NCBI GenBank assembly: GCA_013433145.1
Contig: CM024170.1
Location: 2,251,459 to 2,315,458, forward strand
DNA: 64,000 nucleotides
Source of the DNA: Ascaris suum
Lineage: Eukaryota; Nematoda; Chromadorea; Rhabditida; Ascarididae
Direction: 5' to 3'
Shown: positions 39,701 through 51,359 of the stretch, piece after piece
How the letters are laid out: the number at the start of each line of letters is the position of its first letter
How positions within the stretch are numbered: the first letter of the stretch is position 1
The notes under the pieces: model-generated
Databases searched by the model: none
Told to the model about the DNA's origin: nothing
What the model saw: only the letters and a program-made list of their open reading frames with translations
Made by a program: the position numbers and the translations under genes

Positions 39701-42700
39701 GGTCGAACCGGTCTGTCCAGTCGACTCCTATAAGATGTCTTCAAGGACTCTATTGGGAGATGCAGAAGAAAGATGGTTCGGAGGTAGTATTCGAAATGTA
39801 ATCACCTGATGAGCAGTGGAATACCATCATAAACCTTAATCTGTTCTCGAACTTGATCATCGCAGCAGAGGATTCTCAAAAGACTTATGCACAACCTGAA
39901 ACTTTAATTTCCGTTAGCAAATTTTTGCAAAAAAAGCCAAAAACAAATGGTTATGGTTGAGTAAATCTGCGGTAACATTAAGCTAATAAATCCGTGCGTC
40001 TTATTTTGTATCCTCCAAAATTGCATCTATATAATCATTTTTGATCGTCACTCTTTGGTCACCAGTCGTAAGATAGTCCAGCCATTTACTGAGGCAACCT
40101 CTGAATATAGCCCATTCACAATTTCCTAGTTGGATGAACCTGTGAACAAGAAATATGGAGGTCAAAGTGGCCCAGTGGAATTGACTTTCCAGGCGGTCAT
40201 TGGCCGGGAACAAAAGTGAACAGAAAAGGGACAATGAGCAAAGACAAAAAAGGACATTATGACATACTGCTTCAGGACGCTGTAGTCTTATCGAATGACA
40301 ACCGGTGCCTCTGTATTTCCTTCACTTAAAAGCAACTTTCATTTCTTTACAATTTTTTTTTCTTTCATAGACGTGGTTCTTATGCATATATGTTTTATGC
40401 AATGCTGAAGATATAGGTTTGTGAGGCGCACAACGTTATCGTTGTGCATATGTATTGTGTGTGTGCATTTACAAGCCCAACACATTGTAAGGAAATCTTC
40501 ACTGTAACTTTCTCGTTGCAGTTTTTATTATTCCAGCTCAATTTTAATTTATTTCGGGAAATAAATTTTCCGCAATTTCAAATAACACATAAATGCTTTA
40601 ATAGAGCGTGTAGAATGCAAAAGCGCATATCGTGCCAATTCCTCTAGCGCGCTTCTTCACCTCTTCTGACGTGTGAAATACTTTTATTTCCAATGAAAAC
40701 GGCACTCTAAGATATGCAATCATTCGAGCATTTTATCTCTATCTGTAAAAGTTTTCGCAAGGCTCATAAACAAATACAATTCATTTAAATTTTATCACTC
40801 ATTAATCAAACATTCCTATTCAAATTCTTACTCAGATTTTATCGAATATTCTGTATTAATGTTTCAAACACTAAGAGAATATTTCAAACTTTTGTGTAAG
40901 GAGATCGGTATCCTTAGCGAGTTGAAGGCATGCGTCAACTGCGATCGATGAGCCAATCTCTATTCTAGCCATGGAGCTCATTTCAGCTAGCGTTCCCATT
41001 GACTGCAAAGCTTATCTTGTTTCTCTCAATAGGAATTCAAAGAAATAGTGCGTTTAAAAAAAATTTTCAAAGTGCGCTATTCATTTTTCGGAGACAATTC
41101 GTAAACTTATACTTGTAAATGCTTAGAAGAGAGCCGGAAATAGGTTTAGATTCTTCTATTAACAACGCTTCGACATTAGCGTTAACACATTGAATGGGCA
41201 ATGAAATTGAAAAAAAAAAAACAACGATTTTACCACTCTTTTTAACATATATCAAAAAATTCTTTGGAAATCGTCGTTAAAAAATTTTTTTCTCCTCTTT
41301 CTATTCTTGAAAAAAATCCAGATTACAAATATTATCAGTTGATCACTAAAATCACATGGAAAATTTTTCGAACGGCTATCATGAACATATAATTTATAAC
41401 TTCCATTTGCAGAATATATTAGTTTTATTTACACATATATGCTAAAAAAACTAATGACCTATTTTGGTCACCAATTCGAATTAAGCTTCTTGCCACCTCC
41501 TATCTACCTGTCTAATGATCATACCTCCAGAAAGAGAAATAACAAAAGAGGCAAGTTAAAAATTGCAACTTGAGAACTGCAAACCTATCAAAACTTGATT
41601 TAAACTCTTTTTCTTTGCTCAAGCAACGTTGAAAGTAACCACCATATCAGTCAAGGGGAAAAAAGAAGAACAGAAGTGACCGTCACAAATGCATTTCTCC
41701 TAATCGGATCGTTGCTCAAAATACACCACTCACCTGATATCTTTTTTATCGATTTGTAGCAATAGTCACGCTCTTGCACTTCAAACAACGAATAAGCCAT
41801 TCAACCCCTCCCCCTCCTCCCACCCACTGCCCCTCCCCCCCCCCCCGAGCTCATTAACCTATCTTAAGGCCCATGAATCAGTTTGTTGTTTCTGGTATAG
41901 CTAGATAAAAACACGCTAGAAAAGCCTATCTCAGTCGATCCGAATGCTTGTACAAATCTACAAAAAATTCCGTTTTCCATGGATCGACCCATATGTCAAC
42001 AGAAATACGGCACAGGAGATCGCCCTTTTTGTGTACATTATAACCGTCAAGTTCCTTAATCCCTTCTTGCCGTATCCTGATCAAGACTACTGAACAAATA
42101 GATGCAGACATAAACATGCAAAGCAACGACATAACCATAACAAGCGCCTTTCAAAGTGCACATGTGCCTGGAACCCAAACAGCTGCGACGCGGGTGAGAT
42201 GCGCAATGAGGAAGGGAATTCTCTATACTTCTTTATGCTCACTTGTTTTGTTGCTTATTTATAAATCGACTATTAATAAAGGCGTTATAGAATAAAGCTA
42301 CACATAGCAAGAACGGAATTGAAAAAAGAGACATGAAAGCATGGGGATGTGGGGATGTTTTCAGCGAGAATGTTTTAAATGGTGTTGAAAAATTATGAAA
42401 CAACATGCTAAGCATATAACATTTTGGGCACTTTAGTTGATAACGTACTCTACTTCGCAGAAAAGATGTAATAATTATATATTTTTCACGCTGTGGGAAC
42501 CTATTTTTATCGAAATCCCCCCATCTCTTCCCTCTATTTTCCTCTGCCGCTATCCACGTTGTTTGTTTTTGCGATATTTTTGTTGTTTGAGGAAAAGGAT
42601 AGATCATGGCTTTAGGTCTTTGACAGAGACAAATAAGCAGACATGTTAGAAGGGAACATTGTCTTCTGAATGAAAAAAAAACGCCAGAACTCTTGCGAAG

Positions 42701-45700
42701 CGACATGATTCATTCGTTTCCTAATGGAAGACCATTCAAATAATTTCATTAAAGCAGTATCACTTAAAAGAGATATTGAAGAGTTGCATGTTGTATAATA
42801 CTACATTATGAGAATCGTCTATTACAAAATGTTACCTGTAAAGTCGCTTGAAGTATTGTCATCTCTTTGGCGCTTAATAGTAATATAATCACCTGAAATC
42901 AAGAAAAAGTATACAATTCCGGAATATCAGAAAAAAATTTTCTGAATGGATGAAGACGGAAAAGTTGTTCCACTATTGCCTAACTTTAATTAATATTGAA
43001 AAGAGTTTTTGGTCACTCATTTTTTTTTAAACGAATTTCATTCTAACTTCTCTGTGAGCCCCGCGAATCATAAATATTTAAAACGGGATCAGCAGTGAAA
43101 AGAACAGTGATTCCCCTCTCTCCCTTCACGAATTCTGCGGGTGTAGGAAGCGTTTTAGAGGAACATATTACCACTTCCCCCCATCATCGTCTTCTCCGCT
43201 GCGCCCTCTCTCCTCTTGCAATTTTCTAGCGCACTTTTGCCCGTTTTGACAGACTTTTCACCCGAATTTTTCGATATTATTTAGAAATTCAAAAAGTGGT
43301 AAGTCTTACTGGTAGCCTTCACGTTGCAAATAGCATTGAGCGAATTTCTTGTTCATTTTGGCATCCATAAGGTTTCCGAACATGCAAGCAGCAAATTTCA
43401 CCGTATTCAGCCTCAACTTTCGCTTGTTACCTTTTTAGCACCTCTGATTTTCTGTTCGGTGGTATTCAGCTGTCATCTCCTCCCCCCCTCCCCCCCCCCC
43501 CCCCACCCCTTATGAAAAACTGCACCATCCAACTCTCTCAAGTCTAATGGAAAACTCTATAGAGGTAAGCGGTAACGGATAAAACGACCATATCAGTGAC
43601 GATATCTATGTGTTAAAAGTAATTCGTTTTTTTTCGAATGTTTAACTCAGCGAACACTGAAGTACTTAGTAAACAAAGATATGCGACAAAACACTCCACC
43701 TGCTCTTTTATCCGCCAACTCCATCAAGATTCCTTTGCGTGAATTTTTTGGTATTATGTGTTTAACGATAAACTGAACTCATCGCATGTACACTACTTAC
43801 ACATCAATATTTTTCCATGGTTGAGATTCTTTCAATTAGCTCTTTAACGAAATATTTCCACTTCGCTCTTAATTACGCTGACCATTCATTCACTAATATA
43901 ATTTTGAACAGCAATTATTGGTACTAATTGAAATCTGAAAATCATTGCAATGAGTGATTGCGGTGAAAAAATAATAATTGTCAACTGAAGTGTGAGAGAA
44001 AAAAAAATAAATGCAAATGAACGCTAATAGAAAAAAAGCGGCGCTAAAACTCCTAACCTTGTGAACACCACAAGTGGCCAATTCTTCGGCATTCTCGGCT
44101 TTATTAGCCACCTTTTGTGTAATACCTAAAAAATGTTTCAGCACAAGTGTATCACTAAAAAAAAAAAACTCAAATGTCTTTTTTTTCTCTCATCACAAGA
44201 AAACAACCACAAAAACAACCGTTCACTAAGCAAAGCTTATATTTTATTTATATTTTGAATTCGTTCACAAATATTTGACTAAAACGATAAATGGGTACAA
44301 AGCAATAGATGTATTTCAGATTATTTTCTCATCCTTTGCAATATACTTGATGAATTTATGTTACGTTGGGAAAATATATGCGACACATACGTCTAGACAA
44401 ATCCTATCGACTTTAGTCATATGCGCCAAATCCGACATATAAGTTGCACTTAAATGGGATCAAGAAAGGTGAATCGAACTAAATGCGTTCAATACGAAAT
44501 CTGCGGTCGTCGTTATTGCTAAAAATAGAACCTCATATATACATATGTATATAGAGATGCATAGAACGGGAAATTACTAACTAAGAAGTGCGCGTGTTGA
44601 AGCCGACCACTCAGCGACACCCTCATTACGTAGATATGAGTGAATGACGAACGTTAGCAGCTGAAAATGATTTTAGTTGTGCATGTTTCCATGAGCTAAT
44701 GAAGCCAGTGGGACTGACAGATATATCAACCTATAAGGGATAGACTGTAGTCATTAAAAAAATATAAGCGAGAAGCCATCTCTTGCAGTTATTCTTGGCT
44801 AACATCATGCGATATTATTTTGAAGTAATTGAAATGAAATTCTAACATGCAAAAAAATTAAAAACTTGCCGTAATTACATTAAAGGACAAATGTTGTCGC
44901 TCAAATTGCGTCTATTTTTGAGTTCGTTGAGAAACTTTTCTAAAGGACTACAAGAAATATCTGTAAAACTTCGAGTGAGAAAATAATCTGAAGCAATAGA
45001 AAGAAATCCCAAAGATATTTTTATCTCAAAGTTCATAGGTCATTCACATTGTTGGCTGAAAATAAACTTGACGGTTAATGAACTTGGTGCTCCTACTTTC
45101 AACAAAGACCTGAAAAGCGGTGGAATTAAGATGAAACTAAGAATAATCTAGCCGCATAGTGATGAAATAATTTGCAAAAAAAAGTGCCGTATCAAATTCG
45201 TTTCGACATTTTACCGTATCTTTAAATTCGTTTCTAAATGCATTTATATGCGAAAATTACCTTAGAGTTAATTATTGTACACCGCATTAAACCTCACCTG
45301 AACGAAACCTTCATATACACACCATAAGTGAAATGACTCTTCGATTGATCTATCACGAAAGAGATTTCGTGCCACTTGAACAAGTGCAAGAAGCCATCGT
45401 CTTGGTGGTCGGCATGATATCCACATACTAAAGAGATTTGCATGTTTAAATTCATTTAATCGATCGCCGAAATCCTACTTACGCTTAACGAATAGGATAT
45501 TTTTTAGACATGCCCTAACCGATTTTATAGTTGATCAAGCTCATATTAATTCATTTATCTCCATATTTAGCAAAGCCATCTTCAGGAATGTTGATGCTCT
45601 TTCTAATTGAGCTTATTTCCGATTGAATTTGTGCGATTTTTTTTTTTAGTAATCAGAAGATCGAAACACTTATTGTCGAATAACTGAAAATCTTTCTTTT

Positions 45701-46938
45701 GATAACTGTTGGAAAATTTCTCTACCATTAAGGCGTTTTTTTTTTCAGTAGAATTTCAAGAAAATCTCTCATATTTAAAGAGCAATTAAAATATTTCATA
45801 GAAATTTGAAGTTTATTCAAAAGATTATTTCAACAAAAAAAAAAAAAATCATCATTTCAACAAAAAAAAAAATCATTTCAAAATATTTAATTAAAAATTT
45901 AAAAATTCAAAATTTTTTATATTTTTTTTTAATTTTTCAAATAAAGAAAATAGAGTTAATTAATTCGACGAGAAAAATAATTCAAAGAAAATTTTCTTTG
46001 AAATATTTTCTCATTTTAATTTTATTTTTTTTGCGTTTTTTTTTTTTTGTTTTTTTGTTTTTTTTATTTATTCGCAAATATAATTGAAAAATTATCGTCG
46101 ATATCGATAATATTTTAAAAACGAATTAACGCAATTTAATAAGTAAATTTTGAGAGAGAGAAAAAAAAAGAATTTCTATATAGGCGATTTAAAGAAGAAA
46201 AATTATATTAGAAATTAAATTCAGAAAATATAACTTACGAATTGCAAATACGATTTTTCAACAATCGTTTAAGAAGCATATCCATACTTGGTACATCCAC
46301 AATACTCGCATAAGGCCTATCCGAACTGAGGCATTTCCTTTAAGATGATTCAATTTATTATTAATCCTCGTAATGCGTTCATTTTCTTGAATATTATTAT
46401 CGCTATATCTTCGCATAGTAATGTTTACTTCTTTTCATGCACTAACCATACTTGACATTTCCACATGCATTTCATGAAAATTGCATTTAATTTTTTTTTT
46501 TTGGAATGATTTATTTATAATTAATTCATTATTTGGTTCTTTTTTTTAAAATTTATCATATTTGTTTTCATTTCAAATTATTTGCTTCTTTATTTTTATT
46601 AATATTTTTTATTTTATCATCTAAAAGATGCTATCATATTATACGCTATTTTCTCCAAATATTTTTGTGTCATTTTCTAATTGTATCATAAATTACTTCC
46701 GATCATTGTTTAACAATCGATCAACTAGACGGATTTCTATTTTTTGAAGTGAAAGTTGAAGTGCAATATTCGTGATGGTGTGCTCAACGGATATACGCTG
46801 CCATACGAAGGAATAATCGACCAACAATAGGGAAGTACATGCGTCGATTTCTTTGTCGATCAGTGCACTACTGCCAATTATTTCCTGGCCAAGACTTGCA
46901 TATAAACGGTCCGCCAAACGGCTGGCTCTCTCGTCCAT
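26982..46938 (-). CDS. nekl-4: NEK10 / NEKL-4 protein kinase with armadillo repeats, 25 exons
   Basis: Exons 5'-3': 46938-46697, 45427-45298, 44660-44582, 44125-44058, 42892-42836, 41002-40890, 39895-39806, 39094-38910, 38819-38637, 38536-38385, 37838-37671, 36609-36415, 35967-35884, 35425-35258, 34762-34660, 34304-34232, 33238-33061, 32905-32709, 31923-31778, 31363-31338, 30657-30528, 29194-29104, 28393-28243, 27671-27575, 27178-26982. All phases join, giving 1100 codons plus stop. N-terminal armadillo helices include LRILCCDDQVREQIKVYDG, WHVAWTLAQLAED and RLLFCLERNRHFFRRVF. Kinase marks: LGAGAFGCVY, YALKE (ATP lysine), SEVRIIK, HPNIVRY, HRDLKPNN, TDFGLAK, GTIVYSCPEIV, ADVWSFGC. After it come ITDPVLEIL, RRVIDQFRRSIF and ITEISYEQL, matching the human NEK10 tail. 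NEK10/NEKL-4 acts in ciliated cells; the target here is unknown. Human NEK10 has T where this has K in HRDLK. The start Met and 3' end are uncertain, and exon 14 seems to need a GC donor. Confidence 0.93.
27685..27766. repeat. (TA)n microsatellite, about 41 units, inside a kinase intron
   Basis: Dinucleotide tract ending about 11 bases from the acceptor of exon 24 of the NEK10-like gene (AG at 27673-27672 on the minus strand). It therefore takes the place of the usual branch-point and polypyrimidine region. Confidence 0.95.
29290..29303 (+). repeat. G14 homopolymer in kinase intron
   Basis: Fourteen G on the plus strand, that is C on the sense strand of the NEK10-like gene, between its exons 21 and 22. 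Confidence 0.9.
37093..37160. repeat. Short tandem duplication, part of a dispersed repeat
   Basis: The motif AGCTCAGTGACCAGC followed by AAGCGGGA occurs twice, about 36 bp apart, in the intron between exons 11 and 12 of the kinase gene. The next sequence, near 37155-37190 (AAAATCGCATATCGTG), has a diverged relative at 40618-40660 (AAAAGCGCATATCGTG) in a later-numbered intron. This suggests a small interspersed element. Confidence 0.55.
39170..39790. mobile_element. Probable transposable-element remnant in kinase intron 7
   Basis: The intron between exons 7 and 8 carries about 600 bp that is clearly less AT-rich and more even in composition than the flanking introns, with sharp edges and no open frame. 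This fits an inserted non-LTR or other repeat remnant, but no reverse transcriptase or terminal repeat is visible, so the class is not assigned. Confidence 0.35.
43484..43509. repeat. Interrupted C-tract in kinase intron
   Basis: C7, T, then a C13 run and ACCCC on the plus strand, that is G-tracts on the sense strand of the NEK10-like gene. A similar C12 run lies at 41835-41846 in the same gene. Confidence 0.85.
45600..46680. repeat. Extreme AT-rich low-complexity stretch in kinase intron 1
   Basis: About 1 kb of A- and T-runs within the first intron. It includes two copies of ATTTCAACAAAAAAAA followed by ATCAT near 45826-45880 and long T-runs at 46025-46070. No gene is seen. The sequence may be error-prone in assembly. 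Confidence 0.7.
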
Positions 46939-49900
46939 TTTCCACCTCGGCAAACGGCTGTCTCCTGCTAACGTACATATCGAAGTAAGGTGCCATAACA
47001 TTACTCGCAATTATTTATTGCGTTCATTTCTCACAAATATTTTTAAAACACAGCGTGATTATTTCAGCTAATTTTCTAGTCGTACCTAAGAGAAGAGACG
47101 AAAATTGCTTTGTAAAATTTTCAAGGTGAGAGAAAACAATACAAAAAACTCGTGTCTATTTTTTTTTTTTGAACCAAGTCATACAGGCAGTTTGAGTGCT
47201 TACGCTAAAATTTTGCTATATTTGCTCAAATAAATATCGAGTGCAAAACAACTTTTCTCATCCGGAGCTCGAACTAAACGATCGAAGAACTTTATGAGGA
47301 AAGAATTAACAGCTATTATAGGATTACAGGAGCTCGAGTTCAAAATACACCTAAACATTCATAATTTGTGGTATGAGTTTCCATAGGTTTTTTTTCGAAT
47401 CAGTAAATAAATCAACGATTGAAACATGACGGCAAATAGACAATAACGACCATAGCAATATGTTACTATTTCATAAAAATATTGAAACTATTGCAACTTT
47501 TTAAACACAAATACAGATTAGATTTTCTCTTTTTTTTTTGACCGAAACCGAGGGGTACATCAATAAACCACCAATACATTGGAACGATTGGAAAGAAATA
47601 AACATATAATCAAGAGCGTCACCTAAAAAAAAAAATTAATTTTGGACAAGTATTTTGCTAAAGATGGTTAGTTAAGCAAAAATTAAGTACCACATTAGAT
47701 ATGAACGTTTCTTCAACACAATTCATCCAGCCGCTCTTGAATATATCGATGATCCAATGAGATATAAAATCAGAAAGTTGTCCTCATATTTGCAATTTGA
47801 AACAATGCAATAAAATTACAATATTTGCGATTAGAAAAATCGCAGCATCGTTGAGCATGTGTTAGAGAGAAATGCGGAGTAAAGAAATGTCAGCCAGCCG
47901 ACTGGTATATTGCCGCTTGTACTGATCACCCTTAGCAACCAAAAATTTTCTCATGAGCTCGCACATGTGACTCACCTCATCCATAAATGCTTCCTGTCGA
48001 GAAGGCGATGCTTTAGCCAGAAATCTCATTTATCGGTTGTCATAATTTTTTTTTTATTTATAGAAAGGTATTTATGGCCTCTATGCAATCTACTTTTTAC
48101 GACACGATTACCTACATACTATCACTTACCGTCTATAGCCTAAAACACTTAGTTTAACTCAGAAAGAGCCCTTCCCTCCCCCCCCCCCCCCCCCCCACTC
48201 CTTCGATATTTACAAATATTCCTCATAATAACCCGTTCACTCCTTCAAAAGTATATAATTTTTTATGAAGTATAAAAAGCGGTTTGCCGCATTGAGAGTT
48301 CCGCATATTAGAAATATCTCATAACGATGAATATCGCTTTTTACAACTAGTCGAAACTATCGCAGAGATGTATAGACACATATAATGCTTTCACTTCAAC
48401 AAGCCAAGAGGAAACGAATTGAGGAAAGATGCAAAAACGCCTTAAAGTGTATGCTTTAAAATCTCTTATATAATCCCCTTCTTCTTGCACATACCTTATC
48501 TTTCTTCGCAAATGCAACTTTTTGAGGAAACAAAAATTTTCCTACACATTTGCAAAAAAAAAAGTTCACTGTCACACTTTGATCTTCCATTTCCGCATCA
48601 AAAACACCTCGTTTAAAAAAAAAGGGAAAATTGATGTTTTTTGGGGCCTATATTCATGGCTTATTTGAGGCTCAATGATCATCAGTTTTGAGTCTGATTT
48701 CAGATTTCGCTGAAAATATGGGGTGAAATTTTCATGAGAGATAATTTGCAAAGAAGAACGCTGATATTAGCAGTTGAACAGTTCACTAAGAAGTGATCCA
48801 GAGTACACTCTTGGTCGGAAAAAAGAGACAGAATGAGGGTCATAAATGCGACAAAACATCGAAAAATATGAATATCCTTTATTTCAAAAATATGAATCAT
48901 ATTTCATATTCATAAATGTGGAAATTTGTTAAAAGATTTGGCGAATTGCTCTTAAACACATTTCTCTCATTCCATAGAGCAGTTTCATAGTTTGCTAATA
49001 AATTAGAAATTTGTGAACTATCTCTTCATCTTTAATTAACTCGGCTATTCGCATAAATCTTTTACTTAGAAGAAAAACTCATTCTTTGTGTCTAAATATT
49101 ATAAAATGAAATAAACGACACATGTAGAATGCGTATAAACCTGATTCCATAATCCCTGTTAAAGACAGCGCCGATCAATGCGCCGCCAAGCGATACAAAC
49201 GGTTGTCAATAAGGTAAAAATTACGTCAACAGATTACATAATTAAAACTGCAATCGTTTCCGAATTGAAAATACAACGGAAACAGACATACAAAGACACA
49301 CACATACAAATATGACGTCATCACTATAATGCATATTTGTAAAAGCGCACAAACCTATTTTGCATATCTGTCCTAAGTAAAATCTGCATCACTTGATAAA
49401 TTAACAATGAGTCATGCTTTGCAATCTATGTCTTAATTGAAATGATGTTCCTACGATTTGCTCACCTATGCCAACCGGAATAAATGATACTAGAACTTCA
49501 TAGGTGATAAGATGATATAGTGTGCTTTGATGACTGCCTTTGCATTTTGATAAGAACCATTACTTTCTGTTATTTGATCCTTCAAAAGTCCCGGGACTAA
49601 AACGTGGGGATTGGACTCATCTATGAGCTGATATATGAGTGCGAATGAGCGCTTATATGAGGATGGAAGCACCTGGCAGTTGCATATCGACATTGTGGAA
49701 TCCCTTCGATCTACTAGCAAACCCCCTCTTTCCCCCCCCCCCTCCTTTCTGCCCCACCCAAATTCTATGCCAGTGATCCATCGTCGCAGGTGAAAGTACA
49801 GAAGTGGCGCACTTACGGTAAAGGTAAAACTATGAGTTCCAACGATTCAATGAGGAAGGATAGGGTGCTGATACAACTAACCACGAAAAAAATTAAACCC

Positions 49901-50470
49901 TCACATATAAAATCAGTGTGGACACTTAGACTCTTTGGCCATACCGACATATCATTTCTTTCTTTTCCCTCCTTTTCATCCATCTTTCCATCGTCTTTCT
50001 TTATTTTTTTTTCTTTTTTCGCTACTGTCGTCGCTATCATTTCCCATATAGTCCGTTGAATTTTCCATATCCTTCTCTTCTAATTTCCATGAACACCTCT
50101 TTTTTCGCGTTATTGCATGATATCTGGGATTTGTTCACTCCGAGAGCACACTTGCGCCGGCACATCCCTAATGACGCTCGAGTGATCGAACAAGGTGCCG
50201 AACCATCAAATCTCCTCCTTTGCGCTTTCAGTATTATCAGCAACAATGCTGTCCTATTGCTATTTACAAAACGCTACAATGTGCTTTCCACAAACGGTCA
50301 AAGTATGGTGTTTCATAGATTTTTGCCATCAAGTGGAAAGTTTCAATGTGTGAAGATCTTTATGGCAGGTGTAAATGTGCGACTATTGGTATATCTGTCA
50401 AAATCGACAACCTTGCACAAGTTCACGCCGAAATCTGATGCAAATAACGATCGCCTAACCTGAAAACTAC
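46939..50470. other. Region upstream of the kinase gene, no firm gene
   Basis: No confident exon was found. A long C-tract lies at 48178-48196 and another at 49731-49742. On the minus strand near 49470-49560 a frame reading TYEVLVSFIPVGI runs to a good donor (ATAG|GTGAGC), and near 49140-49200 a hydrophobic frame reads SLGGALIGAVFN. The second lacks an AG acceptor before it, so I do not join them. A possible short exon ending ATGGATGAG|GTGAGT lies at about 47975 on the minus strand. Confidence 0.4.
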
Positions 50471-50580
50471 ATGTGCAGTTGCAGGTGAATAAATATAAGA
50501 TAGGATTGTAGTTGATATTTGATTTATGTGCAGCCGGGTGGATAAGTGCAAAATAGGCTTACAATTGATATCTCATTAAT
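50471..50580. repeat. Diverged tandem duplication, 55-bp unit
   Basis: Two adjacent copies, each starting ATGTGCAG and running through GATAGG/AATAGG and TTGATAT, are diverged at roughly a quarter of positions. There is no coding signal. Confidence 0.6.
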
Positions 50581-50890
50581 CAATTTAGCAACATAATGAG
50601 TAATCGATCAAAACGAATGATAGATTTTTTTTTTATTACTTCATAGAAAGTGATGATCGAAATAAATTATTTCGTAATCAAAAATTTAGTATATTTTAAT
50701 GAATGAACTTGAATTAGCAATTGCCTAAAGCGGGATTTTTTAAATTCGAAGAAAAAAACTGCCACAAATTGCTGCAACAACTATCGGCTATTCGCAATAT
50801 TGCATTGATGGCAAAAGCAACAATCAGCATTCATTCATCCTTCAAATATGATTCGATTTTATCGTTGAGAATATCTCGTCGATGCTCATT

Positions 50891-50963
50891 TTCGTTTATT
50901 TCGAAAAGAGCCTAGTAGACGTTTATGTTCGCTTGTTTCGAAAAGAACCTAGTAAACGCATTA
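50891..50963. repeat. Tandem duplication, 37-bp unit
   Basis: Copies at 50891-50927 and 50928-50963 share TTTCGAAAAGA(G/A)CCTAGTA and differ at only a few bases, so the duplication is more recent than the one just upstream. Many ATGCA/TTAAATGC motifs follow it, up to about 51350. Confidence 0.75.
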
Positions 50964-51098
50964 AATGCACTTAAATGCGTCGTCGATTTATGTGATTGCT
51001 GCTCGACGGATCGATCTAAGCGACAAAATTCGCCATTTCTCAGATTCTCAATGTCATTTTGCATACGAGATATGCCATATCGTACACGCCCCTCTATT

Positions 51099-51138
51099 TG
51101 TGTATGTGTGTATGTGTGTGTATGTGTGTGTGTGTGTG
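51099..51138. repeat. (TG)n microsatellite with TA interruptions
   Basis: GTGTATGTGTG-type dinucleotide repeat of about 40 bp. An open frame runs through it and gives a poly-VC peptide that is an artefact of the repeat. Confidence 0.9.
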
Positions 51139-51359
51139 ACGTTCATTGCTGCATGCATATGCATAATTTAGTGTTCACTTCAGTATGCACTTTAATGCTT
51201 TTAAATGCATTTTACAGCAATTGCCTCTAGTGTAGCGTTTGTCGATGATGTGTTAAGCATTTCATGTGTGATAAGAATTCGTTTATTCTATTAGTGAAAA
51301 TGCATTTAATGCATCTTTTTCTTTTTTTTGTGCGACAGAATGCAGCATGCATAAAGTTG

